Shown: positions 36,639-45,626, numbered from the stretch's first letter. The stretch is 64,000 nt of DNA from Wocania_A spongiicola (GCF_023502325.1 NZ_JAMFLZ010000001.1:248001-312000), one strand, 5' to 3'. Program-made: numbers and translations. The notes: a model not told the origin generated them from the sequence alone.

Positions 36639-37307
36639 ATGAAAAAGAGAATAGCTTTCGCAGCATTAATTATTGCATTAATGCTGCCTAAGCTTGCTGA
36701 AAGTCAGGATAGCGATTTTGGTAATTGGCTTATTTATATAGGTAATAAAAAATTAAATAGTAAGTGGAATATCCATAATGAAATTCAGTATAGAAATTAC
36801 AATGCTATTGGCGATTTGGAGCAACTTTTATTAAGAACAGGCTTAGGCTATACCTTTAACGAAAACAAAAACAACATATTACTAGGATATGGTTATATTC
36901 TTTCTGAAAACTATGTTGGTAATTCAGACAATAAAGTTTCGGTTAACGAACACAGGATTTTTCAACAGTTTACATCAAAACAAAAAGTAGGCTCGGTTAA
37001 ACTTAGTCATCGATATAGGTTTGAACAGCGATTTGTAGAATCAGATTTTAAAATGCGTTTCAGGTATTTTTTAGGATTAAACATTCCATTAAATAAGAAA
37101 GGAAAAGAATTAAGTAAATATTACCTTTCTGCCTATAATGAGATCTTTTTAAACACTAAAACATCTATTTTTGATAGAAATAGGGTTTATGCTGGTGTTG
37201 GATATAATATAAGTAATAAATTAAGATTAGAAGCGGGTTATATGAATCAGTTTTTCGAAACATCAAGCAGAGATCAATTTAATATAATTACGTTTTTTAC
37301 TTTTTAA
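36639..37307 (+). CDS. DUF2490 outer-membrane beta-barrel-like protein
   Basis: A signal peptide (IAFAALIIALMLPKLAES) is followed by alternating strands typical of DUF2490: FGNWLIYIGNKKLNSKWNIHNEIQYRN, LLLRTGLGYTF, RYRFEQRFVES, FRYFLGLNIPL, GVGYNISNKLRLEAGYMNQF and the aromatic C-terminus NIITFFTF. The C-terminal Phe and strand pattern indicate an outer-membrane barrel. Placed between two SulP genes, it could be the outer-membrane route for the same ion, which is inference. I start at MKKRIAF. Confidence 0.8.
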   Translation: MKKRIAFAALIIALMLPKLAESQDSDFGNWLIYIGNKKLNSKWNIHNEIQYRNYNAIGDLEQLLLRTGLGYTFNENKNNILLGYGYILSENYVGNSDNKVSVNEHRIFQQFTSKQKVGSVKLSHRYRFEQRFVESDFKMRFRYFLGLNIPLNKKGKELSKYYLSAYNEIFLNTKTSIFDRNRVYAGVGYNISNKLRLEAGYMNQFFETSSRDQFNIITFFTF

Positions 37308-37340
37308 GAAAAAACAAAGTTTAACTAAAATTTCAAAATA

Positions 37341-39203
37341 ATGAAGAATCTATTTTCGAACATAAAAGGAGATGCTTTTGGTGGAATTACCGCAGGAATT
37401 GTGGCACTACCATTAGCATTAGCCTTTGGAGTTTCCTCTGGTTTAGGGCCAACGGCAGGATTATATGGGGCTATTTTTATTAGCTTTTTTGCGGCTCTTT
37501 TTGGAGGCACAAACACACAAATTTCTGGACCAACCGCACCTATGACAGCCGTTAGTATGGTTGTAATTGCTGGAATTATTGCAGCTAACGATGGAGATGT
37601 TACAAAAGCGTTACCAATAATCTTAACGGTGTTTTTATTGGCAGGATTAATGCAAATAGGCTTGGGAGCTTTAGGCTTAGGAAAGTATATAAGGTACATT
37701 CCTTACCCAGTAGTTTCTGGTTTTATGACGGCTATTGGGGTTATTATTTTATTAACCCAAATTCTTCCGTCTTTAGGGTATTATCCAAAAGAGGATATGG
37801 AATATGTAAACCAATTTAAACCTCAAGCAGAAGAAGTTATTTTAGAAAACATCCTGAAAGACGAAGCAGGTGAAGGTATTTTGGTTCTTGAAGATTTTAG
37901 AGAAACTATTTCTAGGGCAGGAGAAATTTCACAAGAAGCTATTTTAAAAGAATCTCAAACTTTAGCAGCCAAAGAAGCATCAGGTGCTTTAGGAGCAGTT
38001 AAAGTCTTTTCAAGAGCTATCCAAAACATAAATTGGTTAGAACTTATATTAGCACTAGGAACCATTTTTATAATCTATGGCTTTAAACGTATTACCAAAG
38101 CAGTTCCGAGTACTCTAGTAGCATTAATAGTAATGTCTGGTATTGCCGTAGGTTTTGGTTTAGACTATAGACCTATTGAAGAAATACCAAGTGGGTTACC
38201 AATACCTAATCTCGAGATTTTTACACAGTTTTCTTTAAGTAGTATAACGCCTTATATTTTTACAGCACTCACATTATCTTTACTAGGTGCAATAGATTCA
38301 TTATTAACAAGTGTAGTGGCAGATAATATGACAAAAACCAAACACAAACCAAATAAAGAATTGGTCGGTCAAGGTATTGGTAATAGTATAGCTGCTGTCT
38401 TTGGTGGAATACCTGGTGCAGGAGCAACCATCAGAACTGTTGTAAACATTACATCAGGTGGTAAAACTAAATTATCAGGAATGATAGCTGGTGTTCTTTT
38501 ATTAATCATATTATTGGCTTTAGGTCCAGTTGCGTCACAAATTCCTGCAGCAGTTTTAGCTGGGATATTGATTACAGTTGGTATTGGAGTTATGGATTAT
38601 AAAGGATTAAAAGCAATTCCAAGTTTACCAAGAGATATAAAATTAGGGCCATTTAAATTAAGTTCAGAAGTATTAATAATGCTTATTGTATTATTATTAT
38701 CTACGTTCTGGGATTTAATTTATGCCGTAGGAATTGGTTTGGTAATAGCGTCGTTAATGTTCATGAAAAAAATAGGTGACTTAACTGCAGAACGAAGTGA
38801 TGTTGAATCATTAAAAGAAAAGGCTTGGGCTGATGAGGTTGACTTCCCAGATAACTTAAAAGAAAAAGTGTTTATTAAACATATAAAAGGACCTTTGTTT
38901 TTTGGTTCAACTAGTGATTTTCAAGCGCTATCTCAACAAATTCCAGATACAGCCAATACTGTAATTATTAGACTAGGAAGAATGCAATACATGGATCAAT
39001 CTGGGCTATACGCTATGGAAGATATCCTGCAGGAATTAGGAAAGAAAAACATTGAAGTTCTTTTTGTTGGTTTATTAAAACAGCCTAGGTATATGATGGA
39101 ACGTATTGATATTGTACCAGATTTAATTCCAAAAGAGCATATATTTGATAACTTTAAAGAATGTTTAGCTTGGATAAAGCATAATATAAATGGAGATAAG
39201 TAA
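37341..39203 (+). CDS. SulP-family anion transporter with long loop and STAS domain 2
   Basis: The N-terminal SulP signature is AFGGITAGIVALPLALAFGVSSG, with ISGPTAPMTAVSMVVIAG and LLGAIDSLLTSVVADNMTKTKHKPN, then NKELVGQGIGNSIAAVFGGIPGAGAT. A full STAS domain lies at about 505-615 (FIKHIKGPLFFGSTSDF, MQYMDQSGLYAMEDIL). Unusually, about 85 polar residues (near 148-232) are inserted between two membrane segments. It differs from the first SulP gene and is not a recent duplicate. Carbonic anhydrase follows after 43 bases. Confidence 0.88.
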   Translation: MKNLFSNIKGDAFGGITAGIVALPLALAFGVSSGLGPTAGLYGAIFISFFAALFGGTNTQISGPTAPMTAVSMVVIAGIIAANDGDVTKALPIILTVFLLAGLMQIGLGALGLGKYIRYIPYPVVSGFMTAIGVIILLTQILPSLGYYPKEDMEYVNQFKPQAEEVILENILKDEAGEGILVLEDFRETISRAGEISQEAILKESQTLAAKEASGALGAVKVFSRAIQNINWLELILALGTIFIIYGFKRITKAVPSTLVALIVMSGIAVGFGLDYRPIEEIPSGLPIPNLEIFTQFSLSSITPYIFTALTLSLLGAIDSLLTSVVADNMTKTKHKPNKELVGQGIGNSIAAVFGGIPGAGATIRTVVNITSGGKTKLSGMIAGVLLLIILLALGPVASQIPAAVLAGILITVGIGVMDYKGLKAIPSLPRDIKLGPFKLSSEVLIMLIVLLLSTFWDLIYAVGIGLVIASLMFMKKIGDLTAERSDVESLKEKAWADEVDFPDNLKEKVFIKHIKGPLFFGSTSDFQALSQQIPDTANTVIIRLGRMQYMDQSGLYAMEDILQELGKKNIEVLFVGLLKQPRYMMERIDIVPDLIPKEHIFDNFKECLAWIKHNINGDK

Positions 39204-39246
39204 TTATCAATTGTTTAAAAATAAGTAGAATTTAAAAAATAAAAAG

Positions 39247-39876
39247 ATGAAAAATATAGCATTAAATAAAGAAGCACAAATGGCATTAACTCCAAATAGT
39301 GTTTTAGAAGATTTGTTAGAAGGAAACAATAGATTTGTAAATAATACTACACAATCCGTTGATAATAGCGCATTAGTAAACCAGACTACAGGAGGACAAT
39401 TTCCTAAAGCCGTAGTTTTATCTTGTATTGATTCGAGAGTTCCTGTTGAGACTGTTTTAGATCAAGCTATTGGCGATGTTTTTGTTGCTCGAGTAGCGGG
39501 GAATTTTGAGAACGTAGATATTTTAGGAAGCTTAGAATACTCATGTAATGTAGCAGGAAGTAAGTTGATTCTTGTCTTAGGCCATGAAGCTTGCGGTGCA
39601 GTAAAAGCAGCTTGCGATGGTGTTGAACTAGGAAATATTACTGCAATGTTAGAAAACATTTTACCAGCAGTAAAGCAAAGTGCTGATGAAGTTGATGGAG
39701 AATTAAACTCATCTAATAAAACATTTGTTGCTAAAACAGTAGAAAATAATGTAAAGCTAACAATTAAGCGTATTCGCGAGAAAAGCCAAATCTTAACAGA
39801 AATGGAAGATAATGGTGAAATAGCAATTGTTGGAGGTGTTTATAATTTACATACTGGAAAAGTAGAAATGCTTTAA
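39247..39876 (+). CDS. Beta-class carbonic anhydrase
   Basis: This cytoplasmic zinc enzyme interconverts CO2 and bicarbonate. The four metal-site residues are visible: Cys60 and Asp62 in SCIDSRVP, His113 and Cys116 in LGHEACGAV. The dimer/active-site loop ARVAGNFEN is present. There is no signal peptide. As the last gene of the two-SulP cluster it would interconvert imported bicarbonate with CO2 for carboxylases. A palindromic terminator lies directly downstream. Confidence 0.93.
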   Translation: MKNIALNKEAQMALTPNSVLEDLLEGNNRFVNNTTQSVDNSALVNQTTGGQFPKAVVLSCIDSRVPVETVLDQAIGDVFVARVAGNFENVDILGSLEYSCNVAGSKLILVLGHEACGAVKAACDGVELGNITAMLENILPAVKQSADEVDGELNSSNKTFVAKTVENNVKLTIKRIREKSQILTEMEDNGEIAIVGGVYNLHTGKVEML

Positions 39877-39900
39877 CAAAGTAGTATTATAATAAAAATA

Positions 39901-39927
39901 AAAACCACTCATATGAGTGGTTTTTTT
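39901..39927. terminator. Bidirectional terminator between carbonic anhydrase and DoxX genes
   Basis: The self-complementary AAAACCACTCAT / ATGAGTGGTTTT with a T7 run serves convergent genes on both strands. Confidence 0.88.
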
Positions 39928-39937
39928 ATTTTAAAAC

Positions 39938-40387
39938 CTAAATAGGTTTAATCCAAACTAAATGCTTCCATTTTTCTTGTTCGCGTAATACCAAGGCAAT
40001 ATTTATGACAAATAAGCCTCCGGTTTGTATGAGTTCTGCAATTTCATCAGTTTCTAAAAAGAGATGAAATAAGAAAATATGTAATGTTATTGGTAATAAA
40101 AATATAGCACCAATAAAACCCGTTCCTTGTATAATTAAGAGTAGCCCAAATAATAACTCGCAAACTCCCAACACTTGCCAAAAATAGCCTGTCTGTTTAG
40201 TACCACTTATATAAAGTATCTTTTGTAATGTGTTTTCTTTCTCAGGAGAAGTAAACTTTTGAGCTTTTTCTACTACTTCTATAGGTTCAGGAATTGGCTT
40301 TTGAAATTTCTGAATGCCTCCATAAATCATAAACCCTCCCAAAGCAAGACGAAATATGATAAATAATACGCTAATTAACTTACTCAT
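39938..40387 (-). CDS. DoxX-family membrane protein
   Basis: A four-helix membrane protein of 149 residues: FIIFRLALGGFMIYGGIQKF, YFWQVLGVCELLFGLLLII, FIGAIFLLPITLHIFLFHLF and GGLFVINIALVL. The sequence resembles DoxX-like or MauE-like proteins. The function is unknown; DoxX relatives take part in respiratory or redox chains. Its ATG lies one base after the hmuY stop, so it is translated together with the haem-uptake genes. Confidence 0.82.
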   Translation of the reverse strand: MSKLISVLFIIFRLALGGFMIYGGIQKFQKPIPEPIEVVEKAQKFTSPEKENTLQKILYISGTKQTGYFWQVLGVCELLFGLLLIIQGTGFIGAIFLLPITLHIFLFHLFLETDEIAELIQTGGLFVINIALVLREQEKWKHLVWIKPI

Positions 40388-40388
40388 A

Positions 40389-41030
40389 CTAAAAAGTTGT
40401 TACACCTGTATTAGGTTGATAAACGTAGTTAAATGTATAGTATGGGGTTGCATCAGTAAAAGCATCAGGATTAGTGGGTGCATTTTCGTAGTAGCTTAAA
40501 ATTTCAACTTTTGCATAAAGCCCATTTCGTGTTTTAAATACAAATACTTTACCAGGTATTGGTGTAATTAAGTGGGTTGGTGGACCCGCATAGTTATACC
40601 ATCCGTTCCCACTTCCAGTAGGAATTGCGTACCTCGTGTCAGAATCTTGTGTGAATAATGAGGTATTAACATTTGTTACAGATGCCATAGTTCCGTTTGC
40701 AATATAAACAGCCGCTTCTCCTGTTCGATTAGGTTCATCAGTTGTCCCTAATGTGGTTCCACCATTCACAATAATTGATGTTCCTCTAAAAGCAATATCC
40801 CAGTCTGTATCACTTGTTGTTGTTTTGCCAGTTTCAAAATTAAACTTTGCAAATTGTCCAGAAACGGGTTGACCTTGACCACCAGTTTGTGGAGCATGTA
40901 GGTTTGATACTGTTTCAGAAGCTACCTCCAATAGAGGTGCTGAATTATCATCATCACTACTACAAGAAGTAAAACCTATAAATAGTGCTACTATGGCTAA
41001 TAATTGAATTGTTTTGATTGTTTTACTCAT
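40389..41030 (-). CDS. hmuY: HmuY-family haem-binding lipoprotein
   Basis: A lipoprotein signal (LLAIVALFIGFTSC followed by SSDDD) precedes a beta-rich domain with the HmuY features YAKFNFETGKTT-like start, DTDWDIAFRGTSIIVNGG and VFVFKTRNGLYAKVEILSYYE near the end. HmuY binds haem at the cell surface and passes it to a TonB receptor, here the upstream gene. The haem-ligand residues cannot be assigned by eye. I start at MSKTIKT because it gives a normal lipoprotein signal; a longer frame adds 15 residues. Confidence 0.85.
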   Translation of the reverse strand: MSKTIKTIQLLAIVALFIGFTSCSSDDDNSAPLLEVASETVSNLHAPQTGGQGQPVSGQFAKFNFETGKTTTSDTDWDIAFRGTSIIVNGGTTLGTTDEPNRTGEAAVYIANGTMASVTNVNTSLFTQDSDTRYAIPTGSGNGWYNYAGPPTHLITPIPGKVFVFKTRNGLYAKVEILSYYENAPTNPDAFTDATPYYTFNYVYQPNTGVTTF

Positions 41031-41087
41031 TTTGTTAATTGTTTTTAATTTGTTTACGTGAATCTGTGATTTCATTTTGTTTATTTA

Positions 41088-43172
41088 TTAAAATTGAATG
41101 TTAAGTTTTCCGTATATAATTCGACCAGCGATATTGCTAATGTTTTGTGAGTCAGTAAAATTGAATAGGTTGTCAACCCCGAAGCTTAATAGATAATTTT
41201 TATAAAAGGTTTTATTAATGGCAAAATCAATAATAGTATAGCCATCAACAAAGTCATCATAAGTATCTAAATAATTATTTCCGTTACTATCTAATAAGCC
41301 ATATTTACTTCGATATGTCCCTCTAATATTTGTATCCATATCCCACTTAGGAATGGTATAGAATAACTTTAGGTTTGCCATGTGACGAGACCTATTAAAC
41401 AAGCCGAAATAATCTTCTTTTTTCAGTTGAAACGAAGGAGAGCTTGGGTTTTCTCTTGCAAACACATCTCCATTTTCAAAAGCATTTTCTGCAGTTGCAT
41501 CTTTTGCAAATAATAGTTGATAACCACCAGATATTTTAAGTTGATTTATAGGTTTCCAAATAGTATTAAATTCTAACCCTTGTGTATAAACTTTATTGAC
41601 ATTATAATAGCTAAATACGTTTTGACCATTGGTTTTATTAGCCACAATTCTGGTATCGATTAAATCTCTAATATTATTTCTAAAGAGGTTTAAATCTAGT
41701 TTTAAGACAGGTGAAAATTTATAATCAAACCCAATATTGATACTAATAGAGTTTTCTGGGTTTAATTCCTGCTGAAACTCTGATACCGGGATAATAATAT
41801 TCGCTATCTGCCCTTGTGCTTCTAACTCTGGAATAGCTGTAGAAACTGCATTATATCCTAAAACTGTATAACCAACTGTAGCATTTGTAAAATCGAAATA
41901 TAACTGTCTAAAATCGGGTGCTTTAAAACCATAGCCTACAGAGCTTTTTATATTAAGTTTATCATTCAATTTATACCGAATAGCTACTTTTGGGCTAAAC
42001 TGAGATTTATACTTATTATGGCTATCAAAACGTGCTCCAATAATTACATTAAGTTTTTCTGCTAGATTTCCATCATATTGAAGATAGAGGTAAGGCGAAT
42101 TAAACTCTGGTTGAATAGTAAAATCTGTTCTATCTAAAGTTTCATGGTTAAACCCTAGCCCTCCAATAAAGGCACTTTTATCATCAGGATTATAAGTTGC
42201 TCGAATTTCTGGGCGAATCAATAATTGATTATAATAACTACTGCTAAATCGAGAATTATTTTCATCATCTAAATAATCCTTTGCTTTATATCTAGTGGCA
42301 TAAAATTCAAAATAACTACTCCATTTTTCAGAATATTTATGACTCAACTTTAAATGGGAATTCCATTCATTAATAGTGCTTTCACCTTTTAAAGTTGATG
42401 AAGCAATATAATCTTGATTTTGAGTGTAATATTTCCCTGAAGCAAAGAGCTGTGTTGCTTCAGAAAAATCATAAACAACTTTTGTATTAAAGGTATAATT
42501 ACTAAAAAGGTCAACTGTTTTTAAGTCATCGGCTTTATTTAAATCATACCCATCACTACTATACCTATTCAAAAAAGTAGTAACCCCCAGTTTTTTCTTT
42601 TTATAATTAATAGTAGTGCTTAAATCTGATGTATTGAATGCTCCTATTCTAAAATTTGTGTTTCCATTAAAACCATATTTTGGTGTTTCTGTAATAATAT
42701 TTATAACACCACCAAGCGCTTCACTACCGTATAGACTTGAAGAAGCTCCTTTAACGACTTCAATTTGTTTAATGTTTCCAACAGTTATTCTACTAATGTC
42801 TAATGTCCCAGCCGAACGACCAACAAGGGGAACACCATCTACAAGAATTAAGGTGTATTGTGAATCGAATCCTTGCAATTGAATGCCTTCTCCGCCACCA
42901 AAATCGGGTATAGTAATTAACCCAGTTTGTTCATTAAGAATATCGTTTAACCTAATTGAATTTGAGCGTTCAATATCCTTTTTAGATATAATTTGAGCTG
43001 GTAATGGTAAAGATGATAATTGCCTTATGGTTCTAGTTGCTGTTATAATTACCTCATCTAAATTTTCTGTTTTGCTCGAATCCGTTGCTATCACTTTAGT
43101 TTCTTGTGAAAATGAATGGCTAACAAAAAAAAGTGAAAAATAAATGCTAAAATATTTTTTATTTAGAATCAT
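41088..43172 (-). CDS. TonB-dependent outer-membrane receptor (HmuR-like haem receptor)
   Basis: After a signal peptide (SLFFVSHSFSQ) and a TonB-box-like DEVIITATR stretch comes a plug domain (IRLNDILNEQTGLITIPDFGG, LILVDGVPLVGR, IEVVKGASSSLYGSEALGGVINI). A 22-strand-type barrel follows and ends in an aromatic residue (GKLNIQF). It lacks the SusC-type N-terminal carboxypeptidase-like domain. HmuY immediately downstream (57 bases) points to haem or haemoprotein uptake, energised by TonB. Confidence 0.9.
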   Translation of the reverse strand: MILNKKYFSIYFSLFFVSHSFSQETKVIATDSSKTENLDEVIITATRTIRQLSSLPLPAQIISKKDIERSNSIRLNDILNEQTGLITIPDFGGGEGIQLQGFDSQYTLILVDGVPLVGRSAGTLDISRITVGNIKQIEVVKGASSSLYGSEALGGVINIITETPKYGFNGNTNFRIGAFNTSDLSTTINYKKKKLGVTTFLNRYSSDGYDLNKADDLKTVDLFSNYTFNTKVVYDFSEATQLFASGKYYTQNQDYIASSTLKGESTINEWNSHLKLSHKYSEKWSSYFEFYATRYKAKDYLDDENNSRFSSSYYNQLLIRPEIRATYNPDDKSAFIGGLGFNHETLDRTDFTIQPEFNSPYLYLQYDGNLAEKLNVIIGARFDSHNKYKSQFSPKVAIRYKLNDKLNIKSSVGYGFKAPDFRQLYFDFTNATVGYTVLGYNAVSTAIPELEAQGQIANIIIPVSEFQQELNPENSISINIGFDYKFSPVLKLDLNLFRNNIRDLIDTRIVANKTNGQNVFSYYNVNKVYTQGLEFNTIWKPINQLKISGGYQLLFAKDATAENAFENGDVFARENPSSPSFQLKKEDYFGLFNRSRHMANLKLFYTIPKWDMDTNIRGTYRSKYGLLDSNGNNYLDTYDDFVDGYTIIDFAINKTFYKNYLLSFGVDNLFNFTDSQNISNIAGRIIYGKLNIQF

Positions 43173-43210
43173 TCTTAATTAAATTTGTCGCAAATATATA
43201 AGTTATTTTA

Positions 43211-43229
43211 ATTCAGTCTAAATAAGAAT
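43211..43229. promoter_or_regulatory. Candidate iron-responsive operator between the haem receptor and DUF6607-like genes
   Basis: A 19-bp imperfect palindrome, ATTCAGTCTAAATAAGAAT, lies about 40 bases before the receptor start. Only the outer four pairs and one central pair match, so this is weak. The length fits a Fur-type box and the location is right. Confidence 0.25.
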
Positions 43230-43276
43230 AACAAATTTTTTAATTTTTTTTAATCACGAACAACAAACCTTTAAAA

Positions 43277-44167
43277 ATGAAACGATTAACACTTTTACCA
43301 TTATTAATTTTAACATTTTCAGTTATAGGAAATGCTCAAAACAAGAAAGAACAAGATCAAAATGCCATAAAAGATATGTGTGGCTGTTATGAAATTAAGT
43401 TTAAATATGCTGAAACATTTTCTCCAGATATAGCCTATGAAAAAGCTTATGATTACAGGGCTTCTGCTTTAGAATGGGCAGAATTAGTAACAGATAAAGA
43501 TGATAAAATAACTATTCAGCATTTACTAGTAGTTAACGATACAATGGTTATTAAGCATTGGAGACAAGATTGGGAGTTTCAAAACCAAAATATTTTTAAC
43601 TACGAAGCAAAAAACACATGGAGTGTGAATGAACTTCCTGAAGAAAAAGTAAGAGGTCAATGGGTACAAAAAGTATATCAAGTAGACGATAGTCCACGGT
43701 ATTCAGGCTCTGCAACCTGGGTTCATGTAGATGAGAAACATTCTTGGGAAAATAAAACAGATGCACCACTACCTAGAAGAGAATATTCAAAAAGAAGCGA
43801 TTATAATATTATGTCGAGAGGGAATACAGTAAAGCTTACAGATTACGGATGGTTACATGAGCAGGACAATGATAAAATCATAAGAGAAACTGGCAAAAAA
43901 GATGAGCTTTTAGTACAAGAAAAGGGATATAATATTTATAAGAAAGTAGCAGACGAAAAATGTAAACTTGCTAAAGATTGGTGGAGAGAAAATGATAAAG
44001 TTTGGAAAAAAATTAGAAAGGAATGGGATAAAGTTTTTGCTGAAAACAAAGCAATAAAACTTAAAGAAAAAGTAGATGGGAAAAGATTGTATCAACATTT
44101 GTTTGCCTTAAACAATAAAGCCGGTAGCAAAGACATTAGAACAATTATCAATAAATTTTTGAATTAG
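43277..44167 (+). CDS. DUF6607-like secreted protein
   Basis: A signal peptide (LLPLLILTFSVIGNAQ) is followed by MCGCYEIKFKYAETFSPD, many Trp-containing strands (VIKHWRQDWEF, GWLHEQDNDK) and a Lys-rich C-terminal helix (WWRENDKVWKKIRKEWDKVF). I associate this with DUF6607 from memory. No function is known. Divergent from the haem receptor across 104 bases, it is probably co-regulated with haem uptake; the CGC pair near residue 35 could bind metal, which is speculation. Confidence 0.7.
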   Translation: MKRLTLLPLLILTFSVIGNAQNKKEQDQNAIKDMCGCYEIKFKYAETFSPDIAYEKAYDYRASALEWAELVTDKDDKITIQHLLVVNDTMVIKHWRQDWEFQNQNIFNYEAKNTWSVNELPEEKVRGQWVQKVYQVDDSPRYSGSATWVHVDEKHSWENKTDAPLPRREYSKRSDYNIMSRGNTVKLTDYGWLHEQDNDKIIRETGKKDELLVQEKGYNIYKKVADEKCKLAKDWWRENDKVWKKIRKEWDKVFAENKAIKLKEKVDGKRLYQHLFALNNKAGSKDIRTIINKFLN

Positions 44168-44201
44168 TTTAATTAATCTTATAACAGCATATTTTTAAAT
44201 T

Positions 44202-44558
44202 ATGGAAGATATATATACCATTTATTATAACAGTTTTGGGATAGCTTTTCAATGGAAAAGATGTGCTGTTAAAGATTTAAAAAAAATCCAACTTGTTTTT
44301 AGAAATACTGGATTGTTCTTAACCCCAAATGAATTAATTCAGTTTTCTAAAAACATAAAAAAGTCATTAAATCAATCTTTAAAATGTGATGAATGCAGCA
44401 ATCAAAATTCGTGTAAATCTATATTGTTAGAAGCCCCAAATACACAAACAAGCTTTGCAATGAATTATAGCGAATTAAAAGAAATGGACGATTTAGTTAG
44501 CGGAACATGTTTTCAGCTTAATTTAAATGAACTGCTAGAAAAGCTTATTACTTCTTAA
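44202..44558 (+). CDS. Small cytoplasmic protein with Cys pairs, unknown function
   Basis: The 118-residue protein has the core FRNTGLFLTPNELIQFSKNI and a cysteine cluster (KCDECSNQNSCKS). A further Cys lies at the start (WKRCAV) and near the end (GTCFQL). It may belong to a DUF family limited to Flavobacteriales (possibly DUF6686), which I cannot confirm. The cysteine spacing could hold a metal. It follows the DUF6607-like gene in the same direction by 34 bases and overlaps the convergent CvpA gene by 4 bases on TTAA. Confidence 0.65.
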   Translation: MEDIYTIYYNSFGIAFQWKRCAVKDLKKIQLVFRNTGLFLTPNELIQFSKNIKKSLNQSLKCDECSNQNSCKSILLEAPNTQTSFAMNYSELKEMDDLVSGTCFQLNLNELLEKLITS

Positions 44559-45073
44559 GTATCATTGTTTTCAGAGGTGGTGCTTTCTTCCTTAGGAGCT
44601 AATATATTTGGAAAAATTGTAGGGATTAAAGATTTTACAGGCTTATAAAGTACAGTATCATCTATATTCTCTTCATCAACAAACGTAATCGTGCTGTTTA
44701 TTTTGTCAAAAATATTTAAAACTACACTTAAGATAAGAGCAATTTTTAAAGCACCAAAAACACCTCCTAAAAATTTATTTATAATGCCAAGTGCAGCAAA
44801 ATTAGCAAGCTTGGTTAATGCTTTTCCAGCAAGAGCAATAGCTAAAACAATAATTACAAAAGTAATAGCAAAGGCTGTAATATTAATAGTTTTCTCATTC
44901 CAGTCCACTTTACTTTGCAAAAAATCTGAAGCAAAATTACTAAAGTGTATAGCACCATAAACACCAGCAACTAAAGCAACTAAAGAAGCTACTTCAACAA
45001 AAAGGCCTTTCATAAACCCTCGAACAAGTCCAAATAAAATTAAAGCACCTAAAACAATATCTATAACACTCAT
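44555..45073 (-). CDS. CvpA-family membrane protein
   Basis: It has a short cytoplasmic start (MSVIDIVLGALILFGLVRGFMKGLF) and four hydrophobic helices through about residue 125, including FAITFVIIVLAIALAGKAL and GGVFGALKIALILSVVLNI. A polar C-terminal tail follows. CvpA is linked to colicin V production in enterics and to envelope homeostasis; no enzyme activity is known. The size and glycine pattern fit the family. Confidence 0.85.
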   Translation of the reverse strand: MSVIDIVLGALILFGLVRGFMKGLFVEVASLVALVAGVYGAIHFSNFASDFLQSKVDWNEKTINITAFAITFVIIVLAIALAGKALTKLANFAALGIINKFLGGVFGALKIALILSVVLNIFDKINSTITFVDEENIDDTVLYKPVKSLIPTIFPNILAPKEESTTSENNDT

Positions 45074-45122
45074 AACTAAACAATTTAAACAAATATAAAA
45101 TAATAGTCACACTTAGGTTTAT

Positions 45123-45130
45123 TAACTTTG
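45123..45130 (+). promoter_or_regulatory. -7 element for the gene at 45147
   Basis: TAACTTTG 17 bases before the ATG matches TAnnTTTG; no convincing TTG at the -33 position is visible. It would give a very short leader. Confidence 0.35.
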
Positions 45131-45146
45131 CAACTTTAAAATTATT

Positions 45147-45503
45147 ATGTCAAGAGACGAACAATTAAAAGAAAGATGGGATTTGGTCGTAAAAAAATTA
45201 TCGAATCAATTTGCCGATGGAGACATTTTAGACCTCGACGCTATTATTTATCTTATAGGTGTTCAAGAACTAGGACAATTAAACAGAACCTATAAAAAAG
45301 ACCAAAAACTAGATTTAATGCACATTGCCATATGCAAACTGCTTATTCCTTACGGGTATTACGAGCTCGATTTTGTAGATGACGAAGGTTGGCCACACTA
45401 TAAAGCATTAGAAACTTTACCACATCTAAAGGCAGGAGAACAGAGTGTTTTAATGAAAGAAGCCATTGTAAACTATTTTATAGAAACCGAGTTTATAGTG
45501 TAA
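45147..45503 (+). CDS. Conserved small acidic protein of unknown function upstream of pheS
   Basis: The 118-residue, helix-rich cytoplasmic protein has LDLDAIIYLIGVQELGQLNR, KLDLMHIAICKLL and a Trp-Pro motif (DDEGWPHYKAL). I recognise no named domain and give no function. It looks like a genuine gene (balanced codon use, Bacteroidota-style leader) and stands alone between CvpA and pheS. Confidence 0.65.
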   Translation: MSRDEQLKERWDLVVKKLSNQFADGDILDLDAIIYLIGVQELGQLNRTYKKDQKLDLMHIAICKLLIPYGYYELDFVDDEGWPHYKALETLPHLKAGEQSVLMKEAIVNYFIETEFIV

Positions 45504-45510
45504 ATAATTT

Positions 45511-45600
45511 GGGCGTTACTTTTTGATAAAAACAAAAAGTCAGGCTTTCCGTTATATCTTTTACAAAAAAGCAAAAGGATGCCACTACAATCCTTAACGC
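45511..45600 (+). repeat. Copy A of a structured dispersed element (three-way-junction type)
   Basis: GCGTTA near the start pairs with TAACGC at 45595-45600. Inside, ACTTTTTG (45518-45525) pairs perfectly with CAAAAAGT (45533-45540), followed by CAGGCTTTCC. A second hairpin is formed by ATCTTTT with AAAAGGAT. It is shared with copy B (52939) and partly with copy C (8677). It sits just before the pheS promoter. Confidence 0.7.
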
Positions 45601-45618
45601 AAATCCCGATAAATTGAT

Positions 45619-45626
45619 TAAATTTG
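45619..45626 (+). promoter_or_regulatory. -7 element for pheS
   Basis: TAAATTTG matches TAnnTTTG and lies 23 bases before the pheS ATG (45649). No clear -33 TTG; that region is the end of repeat copy A. Confidence 0.4.

Noticed and set aside
35047..37699. Pro/Ala-rich minus-strand frames over both SulP genes
   Set aside because: They are antisense of Gly/Ala-rich membrane helices, a common artefact; no start signals or domains.
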